From assembly GCA_946402945.1 (NCBI GenBank), contig CAMIYB010000002.1:40415-104414 (forward strand): a DNA stretch of 64,000 nucleotides, given 5' to 3'. Origin of the DNA: an uncultured Bacteroidales bacterium. GTDB lineage: Bacteria; Bacteroidota; Bacteroidia; Bacteroidales; UBA932. The position numbers and the translations under genes are program-made. This document shows, piece by piece, positions 24,491 through 33,246 of the stretch. The notes under the pieces are model-generated. The model saw only the letters and a list, made by a program, of their open reading frames with translations. It was not told where the DNA came from and did not search any database. How positions within the stretch are numbered: position 1 is the stretch's first letter; each line of letters starts with the position of its first letter.

Positions 24491-27451
24491 TTAGAAGAGG
24501 GTGATGTTGACACCGAGCAGCACGGTGGCGACCCGCGGGTAGAAATCGCAGTAGTCGATGCCGGAGCTCCAGACGGAGGTGGTGTTGACTTCCGGATCCT
24601 GGCCGCTGTAAGCGGTAATGGTCAGCAGATTCTGGGCCGTCAGGTAAGCACGGGCGCTCTGGATGAACTTGTTCTCCGGGAACTTGAAGGTGTAACCCAC
24701 TGTCAGGTTGTCCAACTTGAGGTAGCTGCCGTCCTCGAGGTAATAGCTCGAGAAGTGAGCCTTGTCGGAATAGGTCTCGTTGATATCCTTCATGAATACG
24801 TTGAAGCTCTGGGAACGCTGGGGACCGTAGGCCCAGCGGGTCACGTTGAGGATCTTGTTGCCGATGACCCCGCGCACGAAGAGGGTAAAATCCCAGTTCT
24901 TCCACAGGACGGTGTTGTTCCAGCCGTAGGTCAGGATGGGCTGGGCGTTGCCGATGACCATCTTCTGGCTTTCAGCCGCGTTCTCGCTGGAGACGTAACC
25001 GCCGGCCGGAGTCTGGAACATCATTGCGTGGTCCGAAGGACGGAAGTCCACGAAGTTGTAGCCATAGAAGGCGCCGACAGGCTGGCCCGCGATGACGAGC
25101 TGCGTATTGGTGTTCATGATACCGTTCTCGCCCACGCCGCCAGTGGTGGTTTCCTGGTAGTTGAAGCCCTTGGACGGGTCGGAGAGATTGGTGATATAGT
25201 TGCGGTTGAAGGAAACGGTGGGCGTGGTGGTCCAGGTCAGGTCCTTGGTCTTCACGGGCACGCCGCTGACGGTCAGCTCCACGCCGTAGCTCTGCATCTG
25301 GCCGGCATTGGCCAGGAGGGTGTGGAACTGGTAGGGAGGCGTAGGCACCTCGTAGTCCCAGAGCAGGGAGTTGGTGAGACGGTAGTACACATCCAGGCTA
25401 CCGTAGAGGCGGTTGTCCAGGAAGGAGAAATCGACGCCGAAGTTGAACTCATGCTTCTTCTCCCATTCCAGGTCGGGGTTCACGTTCTGGGAAACGCCGT
25501 AGGTGTTGACCCATTTGCCATTGTACCAGAAGGTACCGCCCAGGTCCAGCATCGCGACGCTCCGCAGGTCGGAGGCCAGGTTGTTGCCGGTGGTACCGTA
25601 ACCCAGCCGCAGCTTCAGGTCGTTGACCCAGCCGGCGGAGGCCATGAAATCTTCGCCGCTGATGCGCCAGCCCAGGGAAACGGCCGGGAACCAGCCCCAC
25701 TTGTGGTTGGCACCGAAGCGGGAGGAACCTTCCCGACGCAGGGAGGCCGACACGAGGTACTTCTCGGCGAAGTTGTAGTTGACACGGCCGAAGATGGCGA
25801 CCAGGGTGTTGGAGGCACGGCCCGAATTGGCCACGAGGTCATCCTTGCTGATGTCGCCGTACTGCATGCGGTAGTACTTGGCGCTCTCGGTCGGGAAGCC
25901 CTTGTTGGTGATGTTCTGATAGTCGGTCATGAAGTTCTGGTAGCTCAGGCCGGCCACGGCGCTGAGGTTGTGGCGGCCGAAGGACTTGACGTAATCGATG
26001 GTCCCTTCATAGAGCTGGTTCAGCGACATGTCGTAGCCGCGGTAGCCCTTGCCGGAGCCGTCCTTGTCGGTGTTGATCTGGCGGTTGAACCAGTACTGGC
26101 GGTTGTCGCCTTCCTCCATGGCGCCGAAGAAGCTGACCTTCAGGCCGGGGACGGGCTTGATGTTGACCGAGGCCTTGATGCTGCCGCGGAAGTAGTTGCC
26201 GTCGGCGTAGGACTCCTTCTGGTTCATGCCCTCGACCGGGTTGCTCAGACCCGTACCCTGCGGGGTGAAGTAGCCCGTGGGGGTGGAAGGGTCGTAGATC
26301 GGATAGGTCGGGTTGAGGATGGCGGCCTGCTTGAAGTCCCCGCAGAAGTAATCGTTGCGGTAGTGCATGTAGCTCAGGTCGTACTGGAGTTCCAGCCAGC
26401 CGTCGAGGGCCTTCTGGTTCGCGGCCAGCTTGGCGAGGATCTCGTTGCGGTTGGTGTTCTTGGCGATACCCTCGGCGTTCTTGTAGCTGACGGCCGCACG
26501 GTAGTTGAACTTGCTCGCGCTGCCGGTCACGGCCAGGTTGTGGTTGTGGGTGATGGCCACGTCGCGGGTGAGTTCCTTCATCCAGTCGGTGTTGTAGGTC
26601 TCTCCGTTGGGACCGGTGTAGAGGGTCGGTGTCACGCGGCCGCCGGAGAGGTTGGCCAGGTCGCGGAACTGGGCGGCGGTGGCCATGCCGGTGGAAGTGT
26701 TGCGGAAAGCGACGGAACCGTAACCGGAGTACTCGACGCGGGTCTGGGCGATGTCGGAGAAGTTGTCACCGCGCTTGGTGGTGATGAGGATGACGCCGTT
26801 GGTACCGCGGGTACCGTAGATGGCGGCGGCGCTACCGTCCTTGAGGACGTCCATGGCGGCGATCTCGTCCGGGGAGATGTTGTCGATGTTGCTCACCGGG
26901 ACACCGTCCACGATGTAGAGCGGGGTGGAACCCGTACCCTTGTCGAGGGTGGAGAAACCACGGATCTGGACGTTGAAACTCGTCTGGGTCGGGTCGGAGG
27001 TGGTCTTGATGATGTTCAGACCGGCGACCTTACCCTGGACAAGGCCCAGGGGGTTGGTAGTGGAACCGGCGTTGAAGTCCTCGGCCTTGACCGAGGCCAC
27101 GCTGCCGGTGACCTCCTTTTTCTTCTGGGAGCCGTAGCCGATGACCACGACGTCGTCGAGGAACATCGCATCCTCCGCCAGCGTAATGAGGGCGGGGACC
27201 TCAGAAGCCTTGAAGGTCTGGGTCTTGTAGCCGATGCAACTGACTTCGACCAGCGCGTCCTTCGAAGAGACGACCAGTTCGAAATCGCCGTCCAGGCCGG
27301 TGGACGTACCGGTGGAGGTGTTCGCCTCCATGACGGTGGCACCGACCATCGGGCCCAGCGCATCCTCCACGACGCCCTTGACCGTATAGCCCTGGGCGAA
27401 GGCGGCGATGCTGAGGACCGCGAGAATCCATGTGCTTAGCAATTTTTTCAT
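24491..27451 (-). CDS. susC: SusC-like TonB-linked transporter of the starch locus
   Basis: 986 residues: signal (MKKLLSTWILAVLSIAAFAQ), carboxypeptidase-regulatory-like domain (YTVKGVVEDALGPMVGATVM), TonB box region DDVVVIGYGSQKKKEVTGSV, plug (MDVLKDGSAAAIYGTRGTNGV), then a beta-barrel ending LLGVNITLF. It takes up maltooligosaccharides in complex with the SusD downstream. Its start is eight bases after the MFS transporter stop, so outer- and inner-membrane transporters are in one operon. Confidence 0.95.
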   Translation of the reverse strand: MKKLLSTWILAVLSIAAFAQGYTVKGVVEDALGPMVGATVMEANTSTGTSTGLDGDFELVVSSKDALVEVSCIGYKTQTFKASEVPALITLAEDAMFLDDVVVIGYGSQKKKEVTGSVASVKAEDFNAGSTTNPLGLVQGKVAGLNIIKTTSDPTQTSFNVQIRGFSTLDKGTGSTPLYIVDGVPVSNIDNISPDEIAAMDVLKDGSAAAIYGTRGTNGVILITTKRGDNFSDIAQTRVEYSGYGSVAFRNTSTGMATAAQFRDLANLSGGRVTPTLYTGPNGETYNTDWMKELTRDVAITHNHNLAVTGSASKFNYRAAVSYKNAEGIAKNTNRNEILAKLAANQKALDGWLELQYDLSYMHYRNDYFCGDFKQAAILNPTYPIYDPSTPTGYFTPQGTGLSNPVEGMNQKESYADGNYFRGSIKASVNIKPVPGLKVSFFGAMEEGDNRQYWFNRQINTDKDGSGKGYRGYDMSLNQLYEGTIDYVKSFGRHNLSAVAGLSYQNFMTDYQNITNKGFPTESAKYYRMQYGDISKDDLVANSGRASNTLVAIFGRVNYNFAEKYLVSASLRREGSSRFGANHKWGWFPAVSLGWRISGEDFMASAGWVNDLKLRLGYGTTGNNLASDLRSVAMLDLGGTFWYNGKWVNTYGVSQNVNPDLEWEKKHEFNFGVDFSFLDNRLYGSLDVYYRLTNSLLWDYEVPTPPYQFHTLLANAGQMQSYGVELTVSGVPVKTKDLTWTTTPTVSFNRNYITNLSDPSKGFNYQETTTGGVGENGIMNTNTQLVIAGQPVGAFYGYNFVDFRPSDHAMMFQTPAGGYVSSENAAESQKMVIGNAQPILTYGWNNTVLWKNWDFTLFVRGVIGNKILNVTRWAYGPQRSQSFNVFMKDINETYSDKAHFSSYYLEDGSYLKLDNLTVGYTFKFPENKFIQSARAYLTAQNLLTITAYSGQDPEVNTTSVWSSGIDYCDFYPRVATVLLGVNITLF

Positions 27452-27459
27452 ATCGGAGA

Positions 27460-28797
27460 TTATTTCGGATTATTCACTTTCACGAGGTTGACGCAGAGGG
27501 CGCCGAGCACCAGGAAGATGCCGGCGACCAGGAGCATACCGGCCTGGGAGCCGCCGATCAGGCTGAGCACCAAACCGCCGGTGGCGGCAGCGATGATCTG
27601 AGGCAGGCAGATGGTGCAGTTGAACAGGCCCAGGTAACTGCCCATGTAGGGATTGCCTTCCAGCGCATTGGTCAGCAGCGTGAAGGGCAGGGCGAGCATC
27701 GCGGCCCAGGCGGCGCCGATCAGGAAATACGACAGGAAGAGGACGTACTGGTTGTGGATGAACAGGACGGAAGCGAAACCGGCGGCGCCGATCAGCAGGC
27801 TGACCACATAGCCGGTCTTGAGACTCTTGAAACGCGGCAGGACCGTGGCCCAGAGGATGGAGCCGACGGCCTGGATGGCGAAGAGCACACCCACCCAGTT
27901 GCCCGCCTGCTGGTACTCGGCGGAGGCGACGTCGGTGGTGCCCCAGCAACCTGCGGCGATGGCGCCGTTGGTATAGGTCCACATATAGAGGAAGGCGGCC
28001 CAGCAGAAGAACTGCACCAGGCCCACGGTCCAGAAGGTGGCCGGAGCCTTGGTCAGCAGTTTCAGCAGGCCTTCGCCCTTGGACTCGGCGGCCGCGGCGG
28101 GGTCGATGCCGTGGAACTCGGCATATTCCTTCGGCGGCATCTCCTTGACCTTGAGGAAGGTATAGAGCACGCAGGCGATCAGGATGGCCGCTCCGCCGTA
28201 GAAGGAGTAGATCACGCTGTCGGGAATGACGCCTTCGGGGGCGGTGTTGGCGATGCCGATCCAGGTCAGGAAAATCGGGAAAAGGTAGCCCACCAGCGAT
28301 CCCGCGTTGCAGAGGAAACTCTGGATGGAGTAGGCCGTGGTCTTCTGCTTCTCGTTCACCATATCACCGACCATCATCTTGAAGGGCTGCATGGCCACGT
28401 TGATAGAGGTGTCGAGGAAAATCAGGGAGAAAAGGCCGAACCACATGGCCATGTTCAGGCCGAGGAAGACGCGGGTCGAAAAATGGAGACTGCCGGCATT
28501 GGGCAGGAAAATCATCACCAGCACGGCGATGAGGGCGCCCACCAGCAGATAGGGCTTGCGGCGGCCCATGCGGGTCCAGGTCCGGTCGGAATACTTGCCG
28601 ATCAGCGGCTGGACAAGCATGCCCATGAGCGGCGGAAGAATCCAGAAAAACGACAACTGGTGGGGGTCTGCGCCCAGCGTGGCGAAAATACGGGAGATGT
28701 TGGCGCTCTGGAGCGCATAGGCGATCTGGACCCCGAAGAAACCGAAGCTCAGATTGAACATCTGCCAGAAGGTCAAATCACGTTTGGATTGGCTCAT
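27460..28797 (-). CDS. MFS sugar transporter (SLC45/GPH-like, probably maltose)
   Basis: 445 residues from MSQSKRDLTFWQMFNLSFGFFG; the track's extra 30 codons cross the promoter and do not look coding. About twelve membrane helices. The loop GKYSDRTWTRMGRRKPYLL is the DRxxxRxGRRxP signature of sugar:cation symporters related to SLC45. It would bring maltose or short maltodextrins across the inner membrane. First gene of the starch operon, divergent from the LytS/LytTR pair. Confidence 0.9.
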   Translation of the reverse strand: MSQSKRDLTFWQMFNLSFGFFGVQIAYALQSANISRIFATLGADPHQLSFFWILPPLMGMLVQPLIGKYSDRTWTRMGRRKPYLLVGALIAVLVMIFLPNAGSLHFSTRVFLGLNMAMWFGLFSLIFLDTSINVAMQPFKMMVGDMVNEKQKTTAYSIQSFLCNAGSLVGYLFPIFLTWIGIANTAPEGVIPDSVIYSFYGGAAILIACVLYTFLKVKEMPPKEYAEFHGIDPAAAAESKGEGLLKLLTKAPATFWTVGLVQFFCWAAFLYMWTYTNGAIAAGCWGTTDVASAEYQQAGNWVGVLFAIQAVGSILWATVLPRFKSLKTGYVVSLLIGAAGFASVLFIHNQYVLFLSYFLIGAAWAAMLALPFTLLTNALEGNPYMGSYLGLFNCTICLPQIIAAATGGLVLSLIGGSQAGMLLVAGIFLVLGALCVNLVKVNNPK

Positions 28798-28869
28798 TCT
28801 CTTAAAAATTGTCAGTCTGCGGTGCCATCCGCCTTTAAAACCGCAAGCATTTAGCCGAGTTTTAGCATG

Positions 28870-28877
28870 CAAATATA
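28870..28877 (-). promoter_or_regulatory. Candidate -7 element of the starch operon
   Basis: Minus strand TATATTTG, an exact match to TAnnTTTG, implying a transcript start near 28863 and a leader of about 65 bases. No good -33 TTTG is visible around 28897-28901, as expected for an activator-dependent promoter; a predicted activator site lies directly upstream. Confidence 0.55.
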
Positions 28878-28910
28878 ATTTGCACATTTCTTAAATCCAT
28901 TTACTCAGCG

Positions 28911-28940
28911 ACGAACGGACGGAAGGGACGGACGAACGGA
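28911..28940 (-). promoter_or_regulatory. Predicted LytTR response-regulator operator (9-bp direct repeat, 12-bp spacer)
   Basis: On the minus strand TCCGTTCGT occurs twice, complementary to ACGAACGGA at 28911-28919 and 28932-28940, separated by exactly 12 bp. Each copy matches the published LytTR-domain consensus [TA][AC][CA]GTTN[AG][TG] at all nine positions. The centres fall roughly 50 and 73 bp upstream of the start inferred for the starch operon, a normal activator position. The adjacent divergent gene pair encodes a LytTR regulator. Confidence 0.7.
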
Positions 28941-28942
28941 CG

Positions 28943-28974
28943 TTTGGAATGGATAAAAAAAATCCGTATCTTGC
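28943..28974 (+). promoter_or_regulatory. Candidate promoter of the LytS-type kinase gene
   Basis: TTTG at 28943-28946, 20 bp spacer, TATCTTGC at 28967-28974 (one mismatch to TAnnTTTG). The kinase ATG at 28981 is only seven bases on, so the transcript could be nearly leaderless. Confidence 0.5.
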
Positions 28975-28980
28975 AGGTCC

Positions 28981-30366
28981 ATGAAAGTTTCGCAGTACTT
29001 TTGGATCATCAATGGTTTCGCCCTGCTGCATGCGGCCGCTTCCCTCGCCTGCCATGCCGCCGGGGTGGACGATGCCCTTCCGCTGACCCTGCTCACGATG
29101 ACGCTGACCGTCATCATCTGCGTCCGCGAACAACTCAGCGTGGAGTTTACCGCCATCAACATCATCCTGGTCAACGTTCTCGGCTTCGCCCTCGGCGTGG
29201 TCCTGGCCCGCCTGTTCGGCCTGATGCTCCCCGCCGGACCGCCGGTCAGCGCCCTTTCCACGCTGCTGACCACCGAGATCATCGGCTGGGGTCTGGTCGG
29301 CTTCGCCCGCCTCACCCTCCGGAGCGGAGACCCGCCCCGCCGCGAACCGCTTTCGCCCACGCAGATCCGCTGGATCATCGGGGCCGTCGTCACCGTGCTG
29401 CTTATCCGCATGCTCGTGCGGGCGCTGACCGTCAGCGGCCTCTTCCCCCGGGAGGACACCCTGGCCGTGGTCGGGCAGTTCCTGTCCAACTCCGTGGTGC
29501 TCCTGCTGATGGTCTTCTCCACCATCCTGCTGATCCGCTGGGGCGACCGCCTGAGGAAATCCCTGCCCACCGGATGGGTTATTTTCCTGAATATCTGCTT
29601 TTTATTCCTTATTTCCGTCCTGGCGGCCCTGACCGTCGGCGTGGGCCTGCCGCTGTCGCCGCATCCCCTGCCGGAGCGCCTCCGGCTGTTGCAGCTCCTG
29701 CTGGTGGGCGCCATCCTGGAGGCCGGTATCTTCTCGCTGACCTACATGGTCAGTTATGCCGTCTCGGCCCGGCGGAGCATGGAAGCCGAGCGTGACAAAG
29801 CCAACCTGGCCCATTCGCAGTACCAGAACCTCAAACAGCAGGTCAATCCCCATTTCCTCTTCAACAGCCTCAACATCCTCGACTGCCTGGTGGCGGACGG
29901 GGAAGACGCCGCCGCACGGGAGTACATCCGCAAACTCGCCGGCTTGTACCGCTATATGCTCCGCGGTGAAAACATGGCCCTGACAAGGCTGGAAGACGAA
30001 ATGGAATACGTGCGGATGTATGCCGACCTGCTCCGGGTCCGTTTCCCCGAGGGGCTGGAGATCGACATCGACATCCCGGCGGCGGACCTGCGGCGTTTTG
30101 TGGTGACCTACAGCGTCCAGATGCTCGTGGAAAACGCCACCAAGCACAACGCCATTTCCCCGGAAGGGGAAGCGCTGCGCATCCGCATCTCCTCCGACGG
30201 CGACCGCATCACCGTGGACAACAACCTCCGTCCGAAACTCTCCCAGCCGGAATCCACCGGCCTGGGCCTGAAATACATCCGGCAGAACTATCTCGACCGC
30301 AGCGGCCGGGATATCACCGTCACAAAAACCACTGACCACTACATAGTAACACTCCCCCTTTTATGA
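28981..30366 (+). CDS. LytS/YehU-type sensor histidine kinase
   Basis: 461 residues. The N-terminal ~260 residues hold about eight hydrophobic helices (for example ILVNVLGFALGVVLARLFGL) with no large periplasmic domain. A linker helix leads to the His_kinase domain: QQVNPHFLFNSLNILD with the phospho-accepting His at ~290. A HATPase domain follows with LVENATKHNAI and STGLGLKYI. It phosphorylates the LytTR regulator encoded next, whose ATG overlaps its stop by four bases. Context suggests it monitors starch breakdown products or membrane-linked cues; the signal is unknown. Confidence 0.93.
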   Translation: MKVSQYFWIINGFALLHAAASLACHAAGVDDALPLTLLTMTLTVIICVREQLSVEFTAINIILVNVLGFALGVVLARLFGLMLPAGPPVSALSTLLTTEIIGWGLVGFARLTLRSGDPPRREPLSPTQIRWIIGAVVTVLLIRMLVRALTVSGLFPREDTLAVVGQFLSNSVVLLLMVFSTILLIRWGDRLRKSLPTGWVIFLNICFLFLISVLAALTVGVGLPLSPHPLPERLRLLQLLLVGAILEAGIFSLTYMVSYAVSARRSMEAERDKANLAHSQYQNLKQQVNPHFLFNSLNILDCLVADGEDAAAREYIRKLAGLYRYMLRGENMALTRLEDEMEYVRMYADLLRVRFPEGLEIDIDIPAADLRRFVVTYSVQMLVENATKHNAISPEGEALRIRISSDGDRITVDNNLRPKLSQPESTGLGLKYIRQNYLDRSGRDITVTKTTDHYIVTLPLL

Positions 30367-31124
30367 AAGCCCTGATTGTTGAAGACGAGGCGATGGCCCG
30401 CAAACAGATGGCCAGGACCCTCACAGAGCATTTCCCCGACATAGAAATCATCGGCATGACCGGCTCGGTGGCCGAAACGGTTTCCTGGCTGAAGGTCCAT
30501 ACCCCCGACGTCATTTTCATGGACGTGGAACTGTCCGACGGAAAGTGTTTCGAGATCTTCCGGCAGGTCCGGGTGGATGCCAAAGTCATCATGACCACGG
30601 CCTACGACAGCTACGCCGTGAAGGCCTTCGAGGCCGGCAGCATCGATTACCTGCTCAAGCCCGTCGAGCCCGAAGCCCTGCACCGGGCCGTTTCCCGCTG
30701 CCGCGAGCGGACGGACCGCCCGGATGTGGAGAAACTGCTGGCGGCCCTCTCCGGAAAGGCCTCTCCCTGGAAGGAACGTTTCCTGGTCCAGGTCGGCGGC
30801 ACCATCGTCCCGGTGCGGACCTCCGACGTGGCCTATTTCTTCGCCGAGGCCAAAAACAATTACGTGGTGACCCTGGACGGCACCGCCTACATCCTCGACG
30901 CCTCGCTGGACGCCCTTTCGGCCCAGCTCGACCCGGGTGTCTTCTTCCGCGCTTCCCGCGGCCTGATTATCGCCAAGGAGCCCGTGGAGAGCGTGGTGAA
31001 ACTCCTCGGCGGGCGGCTGCAGATTCGGCTGGCCCCGCGCCTGGAGCGTCCCGGGCAGTTCGCACCGGACCTGACGGTTTCCCGCGCCCGGACCGAGGAT
31101 TTCCTCGCATGGCTCGAGAAATAG
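30363..31124 (+). CDS. LytTR-family response regulator
   Basis: 253 residues. Receiver domain 1-120 starts MKALIVEDEAMARKQMA, phospho-acceptor Asp in DVIFMDVELSDG (~54) and Lys in YLLKPVEPEAL. The C-terminal ~140-253 is a LytTR DNA-binding domain (FLVQVGGTIVPVRTSDVAYF, KNNYVVTLDG, FFRASRGLII). It is co-transcribed with its kinase, and the spacer upstream of the kinase contains a repeat that fits a LytTR site. It probably activates the divergent starch operon, a role filled by the hybrid-type regulator SusR in B. thetaiotaomicron. Confidence 0.93.
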   Translation: MKALIVEDEAMARKQMARTLTEHFPDIEIIGMTGSVAETVSWLKVHTPDVIFMDVELSDGKCFEIFRQVRVDAKVIMTTAYDSYAVKAFEAGSIDYLLKPVEPEALHRAVSRCRERTDRPDVEKLLAALSGKASPWKERFLVQVGGTIVPVRTSDVAYFFAEAKNNYVVTLDGTAYILDASLDALSAQLDPGVFFRASRGLIIAKEPVESVVKLLGGRLQIRLAPRLERPGQFAPDLTVSRARTEDFLAWLEK

Positions 31125-31138
31125 TTCAAAAAAAAGAC

Positions 31139-31146
31139 TATATTTG
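31139..31146 (+). promoter_or_regulatory. Candidate -7 element of malQ
   Basis: TATATTTG, an exact consensus match, 23 bases before the malQ ATG and 15 bases after the regulator stop. It suggests malQ has its own promoter besides read-through. No clear -33 element. Confidence 0.5.
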
Positions 31147-31169
31147 CCCCCGTTTCAAGCACAGGCACT

Positions 31170-33218
31170 ATGAAAATCAGCATCGAATACCGCACGTCGT
31201 GGGGAGAGGAGTTGAAACTCCGTCACGGCAAATCCCTGGAATCCATGGCATATCATCCCGAGGGGATCTGGACGGCCACCCTGCCGCGCGCCCCGAAGGA
31301 ACTCTGTTTCGAACTCTGGCGCGACGGCGCCTGCGTACGCCGCGAATGGCGCCCGCACAAACTGGAGAAGGCCGGAGGCGAGGTGCGGCTCTGGTGGAAC
31401 GATGCGCCCGCCGATGCGGCGCTCCAGGACTCCAAGTTGGGCCCGGTCGTCGCCCCGCAGGGCACGGACGGGCATTGGCGCGGGGCCGGGGTCGCCGTCC
31501 CGGTATTCTCCCTGCGGAGCAAGGACAGTTTCGGCGTGGGCGAATTCCACGACCTGCGCCTGCTGGTGGACTGGGCCGTCGCCACGGGCCAGAAACTCAT
31601 CCAGTTGCTCCCGATCAACGACACCACCATGACGGGGACCTGGCAGGACTCCTATCCCTACAACGCCAATACGACCTTCGCCCTGCATCCGCAGCTGATC
31701 CATCTTCCGGCAGCCGGCGTCCGCGTCGATAAGGCCTACAAAGCCCTCCAGGAGGAACTGAACGCCCTCCCGGCGGAAGACTACGAGCGCGTCAACCAGG
31801 AAAAGGAACGCCTCCTGCGCAAGGTCTATGCGAAATTCGTCCCGAACGAAGAATTCACCGCCTTCGTCGCCCGCAACCGTGAATGGCTGCTTCCCTACGC
31901 CGTTTTCCGCTGCCTGAGCGCGGAGCACGGCACGCCGGATTTCTCGCAGTGGGGCGAAATGGCCGTTTACTCGGCGGCGAAAGTGAAGGCCTATGCGGCC
32001 GCCCATCCCGCCGAAGTGGGCTATCACGAATTCGTCCAGTATCATCTCGACAGGCAGTTGCGTGACGCCGTCGATTACGCCCATGCCCACGGCGTGGGCT
32101 TCAAGGGCGACCTGCCCATCGGCATCAGCCGCACCAGCGTGGACGCCTGGCAATATCCCGAACTCTACCACCTCGACAGCCAGGCGGGCGCACCGCCGGA
32201 CGCCTTCGCCGCCGACGGCCAGAACTGGGGCTTCCCTACGTACAACTGGGAGAAAATGTCCGAAGACGGCTATGCCTGGTGGAAGGCCCGCATGCGGAAA
32301 ATGGGTGAATATTTCGACGCCTTCCGCATCGACCACATCCTCGGCTTCTTCCGCATCTGGGAGATCCCGGCCCGCTACAAGAGCGGCCTGATGGGCCATT
32401 TCAACCCCGCCCTCCCCTACAGCGGCGACGAGTTGCGCGGCATGGGCTTCTATCCCTGGACCCCGCAGGACGACTCGACCGACGTCCTCTTCGTCGAAGA
32501 TCCGCGCCGACCCGACTGGTGGCATCCGCGCATCGGCGGGCAGAACACCGGTGCCTACCGCGACCTGCCCGGCTGGCTGCAGGACCGCTATAACGACCTC
32601 TACAACGATTTCTTCTACCGCCGCCACAACGATTTCTGGCGCGGCTCGGCCCTGGCCAAACTGCCGGCCCTCCTGCGCACGACCGGCATGCTGACCTGCG
32701 GGGAAGACCTCGGCATGATTCCGGACTGCGTACCGGCCGTGATGCAGGAACTCGGCATCCTCTCGCTGGAGATCCAGCGCATGCCCAAGGACCCGAAGGT
32801 GGAATTCGGCGATCCGGCCGCCTACCCCTATCCCTGCGTCTGCGCGACCGGCACCCACGACACCTCCACGCTGCGTGCCTGGTGGGAAGAGGACCGCGGC
32901 GCCACCGACCGTTTCTACCACGGGATGCTCGGCTGTCAGGGCGAAGTCCCCTATTACTGCGAGCCCTGGGTGTGCGAGAAGATCGTACGGGCCCATCTGG
33001 ACTCCCCCGCCATGCTCTGCGTGCTGCCGCTCCAGGACTGGCTCTCCATCGACGGGGCCGTCCGCTATCCGGGCAACCCGGCCGACGAGCGCATCAACAT
33101 CCCCGCGAACCCGCGCCACTACTGGCGCTACCGCATCCATCTGAACCTGGAAGACCTGCTCGCCCGCACCGAATTCAACGCCTACCTCCGCAGCCTCGTG
33201 GCAGCGTCGGGACGGTGA
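31170..33218 (+). CDS. malQ: 4-alpha-glucanotransferase (GH77 amylomaltase)
   Basis: 682 residues. The N-terminal ~90 residues (ISIEYRTSWGEELKLRHG) look like one starch-binding CBM20-type module. The GH77 barrel follows with the nucleophile in FRIDHILGFFRIWEIP (~384), the acid/base Glu in CGEDLGMIPDC (~510) and the third Asp in GTHDTSTLRAWW (~561). No signal peptide, so cytoplasmic. It transfers glucan chains between maltooligosaccharides, feeding maltodextrin catabolism after uptake. Many Bacteroides MalQ homologues are longer (~890 residues) with two N-terminal modules; this one appears to keep one. Confidence 0.93.
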   Translation: MKISIEYRTSWGEELKLRHGKSLESMAYHPEGIWTATLPRAPKELCFELWRDGACVRREWRPHKLEKAGGEVRLWWNDAPADAALQDSKLGPVVAPQGTDGHWRGAGVAVPVFSLRSKDSFGVGEFHDLRLLVDWAVATGQKLIQLLPINDTTMTGTWQDSYPYNANTTFALHPQLIHLPAAGVRVDKAYKALQEELNALPAEDYERVNQEKERLLRKVYAKFVPNEEFTAFVARNREWLLPYAVFRCLSAEHGTPDFSQWGEMAVYSAAKVKAYAAAHPAEVGYHEFVQYHLDRQLRDAVDYAHAHGVGFKGDLPIGISRTSVDAWQYPELYHLDSQAGAPPDAFAADGQNWGFPTYNWEKMSEDGYAWWKARMRKMGEYFDAFRIDHILGFFRIWEIPARYKSGLMGHFNPALPYSGDELRGMGFYPWTPQDDSTDVLFVEDPRRPDWWHPRIGGQNTGAYRDLPGWLQDRYNDLYNDFFYRRHNDFWRGSALAKLPALLRTTGMLTCGEDLGMIPDCVPAVMQELGILSLEIQRMPKDPKVEFGDPAAYPYPCVCATGTHDTSTLRAWWEEDRGATDRFYHGMLGCQGEVPYYCEPWVCEKIVRAHLDSPAMLCVLPLQDWLSIDGAVRYPGNPADERINIPANPRHYWRYRIHLNLEDLLARTEFNAYLRSLVAASGR

Positions 33219-33246
33219 TCGGTAGCGGTGGCTGTAAGCCGCTGCA

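Noticed and set aside
24188-27439. 1083-residue plus-strand ORF
   Set aside because: Mirror of the starch SusC gene; composition typical of shadow frames.
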